Of a DNA stretch of 64,000 nucleotides, positions 47,350 through 56,352 are shown piece after piece. Position 1 is the first letter of the stretch, and each line of letters starts with the position of its first letter. Location of the stretch: the NCBI RefSeq assembly GCF_003814005.1, contig NZ_CP033898.1, positions 1-64,000 of the forward strand. The letters are read 5' to 3'. The DNA is from Corynebacterium pseudopelargi (GTDB lineage Bacteria; Actinomycetota; Actinomycetes; Mycobacteriales; Mycobacteriaceae). The notes beneath the pieces were generated by a model that saw only the letters and a list, made by a program, of their open reading frames with translations, had not been told where the DNA came from and ran no database searches. The position numbers and the translations under genes are program-made.

Positions 47350-48179
47350 TTGATCTGCAGGTGGTGGAAGTGATCCACCGGGCCATGGCCTTTGCCCACC
47401 TGAAGGGCATCGGCGGCCTTCAAGGCACCGTGTAACCACTGCGTTGCCCACTGCACCGCAGCCTCAAGGCTTTCACCTGCACCTAAGCGGGTAGCGATGG
47501 CAGAGGATAGAGAACACCCCGTGCCATGCGTATTGCGGGTATGCACCCGCTGATTTTCAATCACATGCACGCTGATGTCGCTGCCATCTTCTGAAGCCTT
47601 CAACACCGCATTCAAAGGCTCGCCCGAAAGGTGGCCACCTTTGACTAGCACGCTGCAGCCATAGCGTTGAAGCACCTGGCGGCCTTGCTCAATCGCACCT
47701 TCGAGGTCGCTTGCAGGTTCACTGTTGCTCAGTACCGCTAGCTCCGGGATATTGGGGGTAATCAGGCTGGCAAGGGGTAGTAGTTGGCGCAGGGCATCTT
47801 CGGCGGCGCTATCTAGGAGGCGGTGGCCGCTGGTGGATACCATCACCGGATCGAGTACGACGGGGCTGCTGGGCTGTTGCTGCAGCCAGGCGTGCACGCA
47901 GTTGATTACCTCGCTGGTGCCAAGCATGCCAATTTTGATGGCGTCGATCACCACATCATCGCTAATGGCCTCAAGCTGAGATTGCACCACCTTGATAGGA
48001 GGGTAAAACACATCGATCACGCCGAGCGTATTTTGGCTCACGATGGAGGTGATCACCGACATGGCGTAGCCGCCAGCAGCGCTGATGGCTTTGATATCGG
48101 CTTGGGCACCGGCGCCACCGGTGGGATCAGTGCCGGCTATGGATACAACGCGCGGTTTGAAGGCAGATCCGGTACTCAT
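47346..48179 (-). CDS. thiD: Hydroxymethylpyrimidine/phosphomethylpyrimidine kinase ThiD
   Basis: ThiD phosphorylates hydroxymethylpyrimidine twice to supply the pyrimidine half of thiamine. The 277-residue product has the family N-terminus SIAGTDPTGGAGAQADIK, VLDPVMVSTSGHRLL, LITPNIPE and the C-terminal anion-hole motif HGTGCSLSSAIA. ATG at 48179 begins 11 bases after the VIT gene stop. It overlaps the ogt stop by four bases on the opposite strand. It is 12 kb from the main thi cluster at 59.5-64 kb. Confidence 0.94.
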   Translation of the reverse strand: MSTGSAFKPRVVSIAGTDPTGGAGAQADIKAISAAGGYAMSVITSIVSQNTLGVIDVFYPPIKVVQSQLEAISDDVVIDAIKIGMLGTSEVINCVHAWLQQQPSSPVVLDPVMVSTSGHRLLDSAAEDALRQLLPLASLITPNIPELAVLSNSEPASDLEGAIEQGRQVLQRYGCSVLVKGGHLSGEPLNAVLKASEDGSDISVHVIENQRVHTRNTHGTGCSLSSAIATRLGAGESLEAAVQWATQWLHGALKAADALQVGKGHGPVDHFHHLQIN

Positions 48180-48189
48180 GGCCTTAAGG

Positions 48190-48903
48190 TTAGGCTGCGG
48201 CTCCAAAAAGTGCACCGGCACCATAGGTAAGCGCTAAACCTGCCATACCCCCAATACCCAAACGTAGGCAGGAACGAAGCGGGGAGGTTTGGGCCAATTT
48301 GGCGGATACAAAACCAGTAATAAGCAGCGCCAACATCGTAACTATCGCCACCGCCAGGGCTGGTTGCGGGGCAAGCCAAGCAGCAAGAAGCGGCAAGAGC
48401 GCACCGAGGATAAATGCGGTGGCGGAAGAAAAGGCCGCGTGCAGTGGATTGGTTAAGTCTTCAGAATCAATGCCTAGTTCTAAGCGAAGGTGTGCGCGGA
48501 TGGGATCCCCGCCGCTAATTTCCCTCGCTGCTTGATCCGCCGTGGCCTGGCTAATGCCATAGGTGGTGAGGATTTGTGCCATTTCTGCACATTCTGCCTC
48601 TGGTAGTTCTGCGAGCTCGCGGCGTTCTTTGGCAATCAGCATCGTTTCGGAGTCGTGTTGGGCAGAGACAGAAACATATTCTCCAAGCGCCATCGACACC
48701 GCACCGGCCACGGTAGAGGCAATACCGGCTGAAAAGATGGCTGTGTTGCTGCTACCTGCGGCAATCACGCCCAGCAGCAGGGCTGCAACAGAGACGATGC
48801 CATCATTGGCGCCAAGGACACCGGCACGAAGCCAGTTCAGTTTGGCATTGAGATTGCCATTGTGTGGCTCGTGGTGGTCTAAGACGGCCTCGGAGATACC
48901 CAT
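48190..48903 (-). CDS. VIT1/CCC1 family iron/manganese transporter
   Basis: The 237-residue protein has about five membrane helices and the VIT family pattern: WLRAGVLGANDGIVSVAALLLGV (about 24-46), SMALGEYVSVSAQHDSE (about 70-86), and a cytoplasmic acidic segment rich in Glu (about 88-125) that binds metal in homologues. It probably exports or detoxifies Fe(II) or Mn(II). Its start at 48903 faces the lipase gene. It probably forms an operon with thiD downstream. Confidence 0.92.
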   Translation of the reverse strand: MGISEAVLDHHEPHNGNLNAKLNWLRAGVLGANDGIVSVAALLLGVIAAGSSNTAIFSAGIASTVAGAVSMALGEYVSVSAQHDSETMLIAKERRELAELPEAECAEMAQILTTYGISQATADQAAREISGGDPIRAHLRLELGIDSEDLTNPLHAAFSSATAFILGALLPLLAAWLAPQPALAVAIVTMLALLITGFVSAKLAQTSPLRSCLRLGIGGMAGLALTYGAGALFGAAA

Positions 48904-49008
48904 GGCTGTGCTCCTTTGACAATGGTGTGTTTTGAGCCATAGTCACATGAGCTTGTATTGCCCGCAAGCAATCCGAAGCAACCCTTAGTAATGCAAGGCT
49001 GTACTGCG

Positions 49009-49803
49009 TTAGTGCTGGTGGTGGCCACGCCAGGGGGTGTGCTCCAGCCGGCGGATCTCCGCGTGCACCAATTGCCGAGCGCGAGGATCATAGGGCAGAT
49101 CCTCGTGGAGCACCATTGCATTGCGATCAACTTGTTGGAGATAAATATTTCGCGCCCCATCGAGGAATCCAGATTCCACGGGCTGAATAACGCTATCGGT
49201 GCGCGTGGCAATGCAGCTATAGTGCACCCCCTCTAAAGTTTCGCCCTTGGCGTTTAACGCATTGATCAACTCGGAGTCTTTGAGCATCTGAAAACCCGAT
49301 TGACCAAAAAAGCCACTGATCAGCGAGTCCATGACCTCGCTGCCGCGCTTAGTTTTACTCAAAGGATTCATCACACCGCCATGCAAAGTTCCGTGGTGCG
49401 GTACGGCCAAAGAGATGAGGTGGTGGGTATGTTTGGCACCACCCATGTGGTGCATCCAGTAGCGGGCGATGATGCCTCCTTGGGAATGCCCAACCAGAAT
49501 CACCTTCTTTGCCTCACACACTTGCAGCACGGCATGGATATAGGCGCCCACCTGCTCAGCTGATTCTTCTACTAAGACGGTGGAACGAAAACCAAAATCC
49601 GGGGCGAATACGGCATAGCCTTCCTCGCGGAGGTCTTGGCCAAGCTCCATCCAATCGCCCTTGGTTACCCCGGTGCCGTGGATTAACACAACAGGGTAGG
49701 GGTGCTTCTTGCTTGGGCGTGCCCGCCAGTCGTCTTCAAACAGGCCTCGCGCCGGCAGGCGCGCGGAGAGCGGCAAGGTGTGGTTCATAACTTCTTTGGG
49801 CAT
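49009..49803 (-). CDS. Lipase/esterase of the alpha/beta hydrolase fold
   Basis: The 264-residue enzyme has the nucleophile elbow GHSQGG (about 106-111), an oxyanion region VLIHGTGVTKGDW near 38-50 and a possible catalytic His in VPHHGT or near the C-terminus. It resembles class 2 actinobacterial triacylglycerol lipases but has no obvious signal peptide, so the product may be cytoplasmic. The natural ester is unknown. ATG at 49803 is used; Met at residue 6 is an alternative. Confidence 0.84.
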   Translation of the reverse strand: MPKEVMNHTLPLSARLPARGLFEDDWRARPSKKHPYPVVLIHGTGVTKGDWMELGQDLREEGYAVFAPDFGFRSTVLVEESAEQVGAYIHAVLQVCEAKKVILVGHSQGGIIARYWMHHMGGAKHTHHLISLAVPHHGTLHGGVMNPLSKTKRGSEVMDSLISGFFGQSGFQMLKDSELINALNAKGETLEGVHYSCIATRTDSVIQPVESGFLDGARNIYLQQVDRNAMVLHEDLPYDPRARQLVHAEIRRLEHTPWRGHHQH

Positions 49804-49863
49804 GCCTGCTCCTTATTCCACAACGCTTCAACGTTGCAGTAGTTCATGCTTGAGTCTTTGTTC

Positions 49864-49907
49864 TAGCCCGAAGCTTAGTAGCCCGAAGCTTAGTAGCCCG
49901 AGCTTAG
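49864..49907. repeat. 15-bp tandem repeat
   Basis: TAGCCCGAAGCTTAG occurs at 49864-49878 and 49879-49893, then with one base deleted at 49894-49907. It lies between the lipase start and the carbonic anhydrase gene. Confidence 0.9.
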
Positions 49908-50007
49908 TAGCCCACGCGAATCGGCTGCTGCGGCTAACGTCGGATATAGCGTGCTGTGCGCCAAGCAGCGCGAGCACTTGATCCAGCACTGATGCAAGGA
50001 GGCACCC

Positions 50008-50562
50008 ATGCAAGGCCCGCTCATTCTCTCTATCAATGGCAAAACCCCGCGCATACACAAAGACGCCTATATTGCCCCTACGGCGACGATTATCGGCGAT
50101 GTGACCATTGAGGCCGATGCCTCGGTGTTTTATGGCTGCGTATTAAGGGCAGATATCAATAGCATTCACGTCGGCGCGCGCAGCAATATCCAAGATAATT
50201 CGGTGCTGCATGTCGATCGCGATGCCGCCTGCGTGTTAGGCGAGGACGTGACCGTTGGACACATGGCGTTGGTGCATGGTTCAACGGTGCACGATGGCAC
50301 CTTGGTGGGCATGAAATCGGCCTTGCTTTCGCGCAGCGTGATTGGGCAGGGAAGTTTGATTGCCGCTGGTGCGGTGGTGTTGGAAGGTCAAGAAATTCCA
50401 GAGCACAGCCTGGTTGCCGGTGTGCCCGGCAAGGTGCGTCGCGTACTTGAAGCCGAGCAGTATGAGGCCTTTATCCCTCACGCAGGCAGGTATGTCGACA
50501 TCTCTAAGCTGCATGCACGCTGCGAAGAAGGGCTCAGCTTGGAGGAAGTGCGCTTTTCTTAA
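50008..50562 (+). CDS. Gamma-class carbonic anhydrase-like protein
   Basis: The 184-residue protein is a left-handed beta-helix of hexapeptide repeats in the gamma-carbonic anhydrase family. Zinc-ligand histidines appear in NSVLHVD (about 70), GHMAL (about 88) and VHGS (about 93). Many members of the YrdA/PaaY group have weak or no anhydrase activity, so CO2 hydration is only likely. A helix at the C-terminus follows the repeats. The gene stands alone. Confidence 0.9.
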   Translation: MQGPLILSINGKTPRIHKDAYIAPTATIIGDVTIEADASVFYGCVLRADINSIHVGARSNIQDNSVLHVDRDAACVLGEDVTVGHMALVHGSTVHDGTLVGMKSALLSRSVIGQGSLIAAGAVVLEGQEIPEHSLVAGVPGKVRRVLEAEQYEAFIPHAGRYVDISKLHARCEEGLSLEEVRFS

Positions 50563-50582
50563 GCCGGGGTTTAAGCCGGGAT

Positions 50583-51551
50583 CTAGGCCAGGCTCAGCGG
50601 GTCTTGCATCAGTCGTTCCATCGCCACTGCACGGGCTGCGGCCCTGGCATTATCCAGGTGCGCGGGAAAGACCCTGACGGATACTTCCTGTGGTGCTTCT
50701 TGGAGCAAGGTGCGGTGGAAGCGCCGGGCTTCGGTGGTGGATTCGAAGGTGTCGCCGGCTAAGACAACCGTGTGAGGTGCATGGGTTTTTACCAATTGAA
50801 TTGATGCATCCAGCAGGCTGGCCCGGTCGGCCACCTCGAGGGAGCGCACCTCTTTTTGGTCGATTAAGGCCGCGCCGATGGAATCATCGGAGTGCAGCAC
50901 CACCACGTTGCTGGGTTGATCGGGTTGCTGGCTTTGTAATTCTGCCCCGGCAATGGCCTGGATGGCGGTGCTGATGGAGACGGGGACGTCGAAAAGCTGG
51001 TGGGCGATGTCTTGCAGGGCAACGCTGCGCCAACCCAAGTTCGGCGCCTGCACATAGCCAAAGCGATTGATGGTGCCCGAGGTGGAAATGCCCACGCAGG
51101 CAAGGGGGAGTTTTGTTTCGCGCGCCACGTGCATGGCCGCCTCTGCGATGGTGTGCAGGAATTGTTCGGGGGTGTGCTTTGCGGCGGTGATGTGAACGAG
51201 CTGTTCTTTTAATGCGCTGCCGCGCAAAGAATAGGCGCCGATATAGGTGGCGTGGGTGCCGATGGCGATGCCGACCTGCACAAAGGGGCTAGGTGCGAGC
51301 ACGAGCGGGATTTTTGGCCGCCCTGGGCCTTGTACCACGGCCAGATCGGCGCGTTCGCGAACGAGGTTTGCATCCAGCAGTGCAGCAATCGCGCGGGTGA
51401 TGGTGGGTTGGGATTTGCCGGTGTAGGTGATGAGATCGCCGCGGGTAATTGGCTGGAAGTGCCGGATAAAGTGCAGGCAGGCCGCCGCGGGCAGGGTGGG
51501 TCGCACGAACTGTGGAGCAGGGGCTGAGCGTGCGAGGGTGTGCATGAGCAT
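50583..51551 (-). CDS. ROK family transcriptional regulator
   Basis: The 322-residue protein has an N-terminal winged helix-turn-helix (about 25-80, RGDLITYTGKSQPTITRAIAAL) and a C-terminal ROK domain (about 90-310) with GIAIGTHATYIGAYSLRG and VGISTSGTINR. The ROK zinc motif CxCGxxGC is not present, and the domain is shorter than in NagC-type regulators (near 400 residues), so it may sense a ligand but not act as a kinase. The target genes are unknown. A second Met at residue 3 could be the start. Confidence 0.84.
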   Translation of the reverse strand: MLMHTLARSAPAPQFVRPTLPAAACLHFIRHFQPITRGDLITYTGKSQPTITRAIAALLDANLVRERADLAVVQGPGRPKIPLVLAPSPFVQVGIAIGTHATYIGAYSLRGSALKEQLVHITAAKHTPEQFLHTIAEAAMHVARETKLPLACVGISTSGTINRFGYVQAPNLGWRSVALQDIAHQLFDVPVSISTAIQAIAGAELQSQQPDQPSNVVVLHSDDSIGAALIDQKEVRSLEVADRASLLDASIQLVKTHAPHTVVLAGDTFESTTEARRFHRTLLQEAPQEVSVRVFPAHLDNARAAARAVAMERLMQDPLSLA

Positions 51552-51744
51552 GGATTCTAGCGCCCGATAGACCGCTATGTCTAGTGACTATGCACCTGTT
51601 GGTTTATAGATGGAATATTGCCAGCGCAAGGCATAGACAAAGCGGTCTAATTGGGCATATTCGGCCAAGGCGTGCGGCGGGCAATCCGTCTTGTGGGCAA
51701 GGCGTGCGGCGGTCGTGCCTGCCGCTGCGCGCGAAGCTGAAAAG

Positions 51745-52644
51745 TTAGTCGGCCTTCTGCTTTTCGCGCTTTGAGTCCTGCTTATTCTTCTCGCGCTGCT
51801 TCTTGGCATTGGAGCCGCCCAGGGATCCACGGGCGCGCACAAAACGAATACCGGATACCAGCAACAGGCCACCTGCCATATTGCCCAGCGCAATCCACCA
51901 CACAAAGCCAAGCCAGGACTGGATAGAGATATCGCCGCCGGCAAACATGCCGCCAAAGATGTACAAGGTATCCAGCACCGAGTGCAGCATGCCGGTGCCG
52001 GCAAGCATGGAACCGCCGATCATCGAAGACAACACCTGCGGCATCGTCTCATCGGAATGCTGATGCATGCGCGTAACCAAGGTCAGCATCATGCCACCAA
52101 GGGCTGCCAATAAGAAGCCTGAGAGGCTCAAGCCCATCGAGGCGTAGTGTTCGCCTTCTTTAATAAAGTAATCCTGGCCGCCGGGGTAGGCCTTGACCAA
52201 AATCCACATGATGATCGCCGCGCCAATGATATTGCCCGCGGCAGTACCAGCCCAGAAACGCAACAGGCCAGTCACGGTAGCTTTCTTGGCCACCACCGCA
52301 GAAACGGGCACTAAGAAACCCTCGGTAAAAAGCTCAGAGTGCGCCAGCAACAAGATGACAAAGGCAATGGAAAAGGCGATGGAGCCAAGCAGCTCATTGC
52401 CGGTTTCTCGGACCACAATATATTTAGCCAAAAGGCCAATGCCGATTTCTAAACCACCCATGATGCCGGTGGTAATCAAAGCCGTAAACGGCCGGCGGAT
52501 ACGCGCCGTGCCTTCTTCTACCAGGCGCTCAGTGGCCTCGGATACCGGCGCTTCCTCCTGGGCCTGAAGTACCGAATCAAGGTGCGAGCCCTGGCTCTTC
52601 TTGGCGGCGCGGGCATCGTGGGAGCCCGAGTGATGTACGCTCAT
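51745..52644 (-). CDS. Formate/nitrite transporter family channel
   Basis: The 299-residue protein has six predicted helices and the FNT pattern: GLLAKYIV, the extracellular-side segment ELFTEGFLVP (about 106), FWAGTAAGNIIGA (about 134) and WIALGNMAGGLLLV (about 249). Members carry formate, nitrite, hydrosulfide or lactate; this one is closest in plan to the YfdC-like group with long hydrophilic ends, and both termini here are charged (the last 25 residues almost all Lys/Arg/Asp/Gln). ATG at 52644 follows AAAGGA. Confidence 0.88.
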   Translation of the reverse strand: MSVHHSGSHDARAAKKSQGSHLDSVLQAQEEAPVSEATERLVEEGTARIRRPFTALITTGIMGGLEIGIGLLAKYIVVRETGNELLGSIAFSIAFVILLLAHSELFTEGFLVPVSAVVAKKATVTGLLRFWAGTAAGNIIGAAIIMWILVKAYPGGQDYFIKEGEHYASMGLSLSGFLLAALGGMMLTLVTRMHQHSDETMPQVLSSMIGGSMLAGTGMLHSVLDTLYIFGGMFAGGDISIQSWLGFVWWIALGNMAGGLLLVSGIRFVRARGSLGGSNAKKQREKNKQDSKREKQKAD

Positions 52645-52711
52645 GCGAAATCCTTTAAGTGCTTGTTGCGTGCGTGGTCTGCATATCATACGTGCCAGCG
52701 GGCTTAGACCA

Positions 52712-52783
52712 AGTCGCGAACCAAGTCGCGAGCGAAGTGGCGAGCCAATGCGCGAGACAAGTCGCTAGCTAAGTCGCGAACCA
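52712..52783. repeat. Six 12-bp tandem units
   Basis: Units begin at 52712, 52724, 52736, 52748, 52760 and 52772 with consensus AGTCGCGAACCA; the first and last are identical. It lies between the divergent FNT channel and the GNAT-LOG gene. Confidence 0.9.
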
Positions 52784-52854
52784 AGTTGGCCTAAAAAGCG
52801 GCGGTGGCTTTTCGTCTATGGTTGCAGCCTTCTTGGGCGTTACACTCAAAAGCC

Positions 52855-53922
52855 ATGAGCGTTCCCGCAACCATGCCACCGATCCCCGAGCTGCGCGCTC
52901 GCGCGATGACTTCAGAAGATACCCCACTTCGTGCCGAAGCCTATCTGCGCAACATCAACCGCTTTGGCGCCAATTACACCCTCGATGATGTAGCAGGTAG
53001 CCGCCACCGCGAGTACTTGAGCTTTGATCCAGCCCGCGGGGATATTGGCGTGGTGCTCCACGATGCCGAAGACAAGGTTGTGGGCACCATGTGGGTAACG
53101 TTTATTCACGGCTTCGGATTCGTTGCAGACAATGTTCCTGAGATGGTCTTAAACGTAGATCCTGCTTGGCAGGGCCAAGGCGTTGGTTCCTGGCTCATTG
53201 GCGAGGCCTCGGAGCACGGGCGTCGGCACGGTTGGCCTGGCATTACCTTAAATGTGGATACCCGCAGCCCAGCCCGCAAGCTCTATGCCCGCCACGACTT
53301 TGTTACCCAAACCCACTCCAACGATGCCGCAACGGTAATGGTGAAAGCGCTTTCCCCGCAGATCCAGCGTGTGGCCGTCTATTGTGGTTCGGCTCATGGT
53401 GCCCGCGGGGAATTCACCCGCGCTGCCCGCGCTTTGGGTCAAGGCTTAGCCCATCGCAATATTGAGATGGTCTTTGGCGGCGGCAGCGTGGGTTTGATGG
53501 GAGAAACGGCCAATGCTTGCCTTGAAGCCGGTGGTCGCGTGCATGGTGTGATGCCCAAAGCCCTGGTGGATCTGGAACTTTCTCACCCAGGGCTTACTAC
53601 TTTGGACGTCACCGAAACGATGGCGCAGCGCAAAACTCGCATGGAGGAGCTTGCCGACGCCTTCGTGGCGCTACCTGGAGGCATGGGCACATTGGAGGAA
53701 CTCTTCGAAGTGCTCGTGCGTCAGCAACTTGGGCCATATACCGGACCGGTTGGGCTTTTAAATACCGAGGAGTATTGGGATCCCATGCTGCATGCATTGC
53801 GCTCAATGAGTGAGGAAGGCTTTATTCCCAATCGCTACCTCGACGCAATCGTTGTTGCTGAAACGGTGGAGGAACTCTTCGAGGGATTCGCGCACTGGGT
53901 AAGCCCTGGGCTGAAGTGGTAA
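52855..53922 (+). CDS. Fused GNAT acetyltransferase and LOG-type nucleoside monophosphate phosphoribohydrolase
   Basis: The 355-residue protein joins two domains. Residues about 1-170 are a GNAT acetyltransferase with the acetyl-CoA motif VDPAWQGQGVGSWL (about 103-116). Residues about 175-355 are a LOG (TIGR00730, lysine decarboxylase-like) domain with VYCGSAHG, GGGSVGLMG, QRKTRME and the catalytic PGGMGTLEE (about 276). LOG enzymes release cytokinin-like bases from nucleoside monophosphates. The fusion suggests linked substrates, but none is known. ATG at 52855 is chosen because the GNAT fold begins right after it. Confidence 0.88.
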   Translation: MSVPATMPPIPELRARAMTSEDTPLRAEAYLRNINRFGANYTLDDVAGSRHREYLSFDPARGDIGVVLHDAEDKVVGTMWVTFIHGFGFVADNVPEMVLNVDPAWQGQGVGSWLIGEASEHGRRHGWPGITLNVDTRSPARKLYARHDFVTQTHSNDAATVMVKALSPQIQRVAVYCGSAHGARGEFTRAARALGQGLAHRNIEMVFGGGSVGLMGETANACLEAGGRVHGVMPKALVDLELSHPGLTTLDVTETMAQRKTRMEELADAFVALPGGMGTLEELFEVLVRQQLGPYTGPVGLLNTEEYWDPMLHALRSMSEEGFIPNRYLDAIVVAETVEELFEGFAHWVSPGLKW

Positions 53923-54025
53923 TCCTTATCCCCCACAAAGGTATCTTGCAGTGTTTGTGCAGCAAATGGGGCTAAAGTACTAGCTACACGCTATTGCATC
54001 ACTTATCTTGTGAAGGACCACGACC

Positions 54026-54445
54026 ATGCAACTTCCCAACAACGAAGAGCGCGTCACCTTCGCGCTCTATCGCGGTTCGCGAGCCTCGCAGCGCCTTTTG
54101 CGTTCCTATATGGATGAATACCTTGGGATCACCTACCCGCAACTGCTGGTGCTCAGGCTGTTGTGGGAACGCGATGGACGAAGCATCAATGGCCTCTGTG
54201 CGCCCCTAGATCTTGATTCCGGCACCATCTCGCCGCTGCTACGCCGCATGGAACACTCAGGCCTGATCCAGCGCAACCGCATTGACCAGGATTCCCGAGT
54301 GGTGCGCATCTTCCTTACAGAAAAAGGCAAAGCGCTTGAGGCTCGCTCCGAAGCAATGAGCCAGGAGATCAGCGGCAGCCTGGGCTTTAGCAAGGAAGAA
54401 GTGGCGGTATTGGAAAAGATCGTAGATCGCTTTATCCACCCCTAA
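54026..54445 (+). CDS. MarR/OhrR-type transcriptional regulator lacking the peroxidatic cysteine
   Basis: The 139-residue winged-helix protein aligns well with OhrR organic-peroxide regulators (FALYRGSRAS, GITYPQLLVLRLLWE, LDLDSGTISPLLRRME). OhrR senses peroxide through a cysteine just before FALY; here that position is T11. The only cysteine is C58, at the start of the recognition region. It may sense something else or use C58. ATG at 54026 follows GAAGGAC. There is no ohr gene next to it. Confidence 0.88.
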   Translation: MQLPNNEERVTFALYRGSRASQRLLRSYMDEYLGITYPQLLVLRLLWERDGRSINGLCAPLDLDSGTISPLLRRMEHSGLIQRNRIDQDSRVVRIFLTEKGKALEARSEAMSQEISGSLGFSKEEVAVLEKIVDRFIHP

Positions 54446-54468
54446 AGCGCAACCCCGAACGCGCAACC

Positions 54469-55548
54469 TTAGCGCGCGCCCTTGTGGCGTTTGCGCAAAT
54501 ACGGCAAAGCGCTGGCAATAAGCAGCACACCTAAAAGCCTGATGATCTGAATGGCTACTACCACCGGGCCTGCTCCGCCTTCATCAGATAAGGCCAAGAC
54601 CGTCTCAAGCGCGCCGGGTGAGGTAGCAAGATAGGCCTCAAAATAGGAGATGTGCAAAAACTGCATCAATGGCCAAGCACTCACCGCACAACCAAGCAGC
54701 AGCACCACAATAAACACCAGCGTGGCGGGAAGCTGGCGAGCAAAAGATTTGAGCGATGCCACCGACAGCGAACCGCCGCACATCCAGCCAATAGATAAAA
54801 ACGCAAAGGTCCGCACTGCCTCCGGGGGAGTGAAATCAGCCGGCGGAGCCAGCGTGCCCACAAGCAGCATCAACAGCAGCGGCCCTAAGACCGAGGGCAC
54901 GGGGATATGCAGCTTTCTACCAATCCCCTCACCAAAAGCGGCAATCAGGATCACGGCAAGCAGTGCCCACCATGGTTGGTCAAGGTGAGCTTGGGTGGCG
55001 TTATCAGGAGCATGCTGCCCGGAAGTCAAAAGCCAGTGGGCCACCAAGGGCAGCGAGAGGCTCACCGCCAACAACCTGAGGTATTGGCTTAAGGCCACAT
55101 AGCGAAAGTCTGCACCGAATTCCCTGGCCAATAACGGCATGATGGATGCCCCACCAGCCAGCATGGACAAGATGCCGGTTTGGGTTGAAATTGCCGCTTG
55201 GGAACGCGCCAGGAGCACCCCACCGATCACACCAATGCCCAAGGTGATGATGGTGATAAGGATCCCGGGCAGGATATAGGCACTTAAGGTTGCAGGGTTG
55301 CTAGCAAGCAGCGGCAGGGCGGCGAGAATGCCGATAAATCCACGGCCAAAGCTAAAGAGGTGTTTATTCATCACCAGTTCTTTGGCGGTGCTTAAGGCCA
55401 TCGCCGCCGAGACGACGATGCCACCAAGAATCCAGGCCGCAGGCACATGGTAGTGCTGCAGCACCCACCCCAACGCGATTGATGCAGGCACGACGATAGC
55501 CCATCGGAAAGCGAGGTTCGCATCAGGCATGTGAAAGCGGGTGGGCAT
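54469..55548 (-). CDS. AbrB-family (PF05145) integral membrane protein
   Basis: The 359-residue protein has about ten membrane helices in two repeated halves, matching the membrane AbrB family (also labelled ammonia monooxygenase-like), which is not the SpoVT/AbrB regulator. Family stretches include GILSMLAGGASIMPLLAREFGAD (about 125-147) and TSPGALETVLALS near 310. Function is not established, though transport is expected. It converges with the MarR-type gene and diverges from the next. Confidence 0.85.
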   Translation of the reverse strand: MPTRFHMPDANLAFRWAIVVPASIALGWVLQHYHVPAAWILGGIVVSAAMALSTAKELVMNKHLFSFGRGFIGILAALPLLASNPATLSAYILPGILITIITLGIGVIGGVLLARSQAAISTQTGILSMLAGGASIMPLLAREFGADFRYVALSQYLRLLAVSLSLPLVAHWLLTSGQHAPDNATQAHLDQPWWALLAVILIAAFGEGIGRKLHIPVPSVLGPLLLMLLVGTLAPPADFTPPEAVRTFAFLSIGWMCGGSLSVASLKSFARQLPATLVFIVVLLLGCAVSAWPLMQFLHISYFEAYLATSPGALETVLALSDEGGAGPVVVAIQIIRLLGVLLIASALPYLRKRHKGAR

Positions 55549-55585
55549 ATCCTCGACAATAGTGCCCGAAAGTCAGGAGGTGGCC

Positions 55586-56344
55586 ATGCTAGAACTTGGA
55601 GCTGCAAGCTGGGCGGTCCTCATTGCAGGTGCCGCAGTGGCGGGTTGGATCGATGCCATTATCGGCGGCGGTGGGCTCATCTTGATCCCGCTGCTACTCG
55701 CAGTATGCCCAGGGCTTGCGCCTGCCTCGGCGCTGGCCACCAATAAAGTAGCCGGATTCTTTGGCACCAGTTCTGCTGCGATCAAGCTCAGCCGCCACCT
55801 CCCACCGCCACGAGGCTTCGCGCTGCGCTTTGTTCCCGTGGCCCTTGTATCTGCAGGTGCCGGCGCCTTGGTGGCAAGCTCCTTAAGCCGCGAGGTGATG
55901 CGCCCGCTGATCATCGTGTTGCTGCTGGTAGTAGGCGTGATCGTGGCAAGCAAACCGCAATTCGGCACCAAGGTCGGGGCTATGCGCCCACGGCTTGCTT
56001 TAGTGCTTGCCGCCGCCATTGCGCTTTACGACGGAGCCTTCGGCCCCGGTACCGGCATGTTCTTGCTCCTGGCCTTTAGTAGCTTTTTAGGCGCAGACCT
56101 CTTACACGCCGCGCCAATGGCAAAGGTGGTCAACGCCGCCACGAACTTTGGCGCCTTGTGCGTGTTTATCATCGGCGGCCATGTGTGGTGGAGCCTCGGG
56201 TTAGTGCTGGCGCTGGCAAATATCTGCGGCGCACAACTAGGTGCCCGCACCGTGCTTCGCGGCGGTGATCGCCTGTTAAGGATCGCCCTGCTGGTGATGG
56301 TGGTGGTCATGAGCGTGGTCTTAGCCATCCAGCAATGGGGCTAG
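55586..56344 (+). CDS. TSUP (TauE/SafE) family sulfite/anion exporter
   Basis: The 252-residue protein has about eight helices and the family motifs WIDAIIGGGGLILIP (about 21-35), ATNKVAGFFGTSSA (about 50-63), GAFGPGTGMF (about 151) and KVVNAATNFGAL (about 178). TSUP proteins move sulfite, sulfonates or other sulfur anions. ATG at 55586 follows AGGAGG. The stop is eight bases from the end of the convergent hrpB gene. Confidence 0.9.
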   Translation: MLELGAASWAVLIAGAAVAGWIDAIIGGGGLILIPLLLAVCPGLAPASALATNKVAGFFGTSSAAIKLSRHLPPPRGFALRFVPVALVSAGAGALVASSLSREVMRPLIIVLLLVVGVIVASKPQFGTKVGAMRPRLALVLAAAIALYDGAFGPGTGMFLLLAFSSFLGADLLHAAPMAKVVNAATNFGALCVFIIGGHVWWSLGLVLALANICGAQLGARTVLRGGDRLLRIALLVMVVVMSVVLAIQQWG

Positions 56345-56352
56345 CAGGGCGC

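Noticed and set aside
51588..51744. Possible small gene between the ROK regulator and the FNT channel
   Set aside because: The only frame there is the extension of a shadow of the channel gene; no start with a ribosome site is visible.
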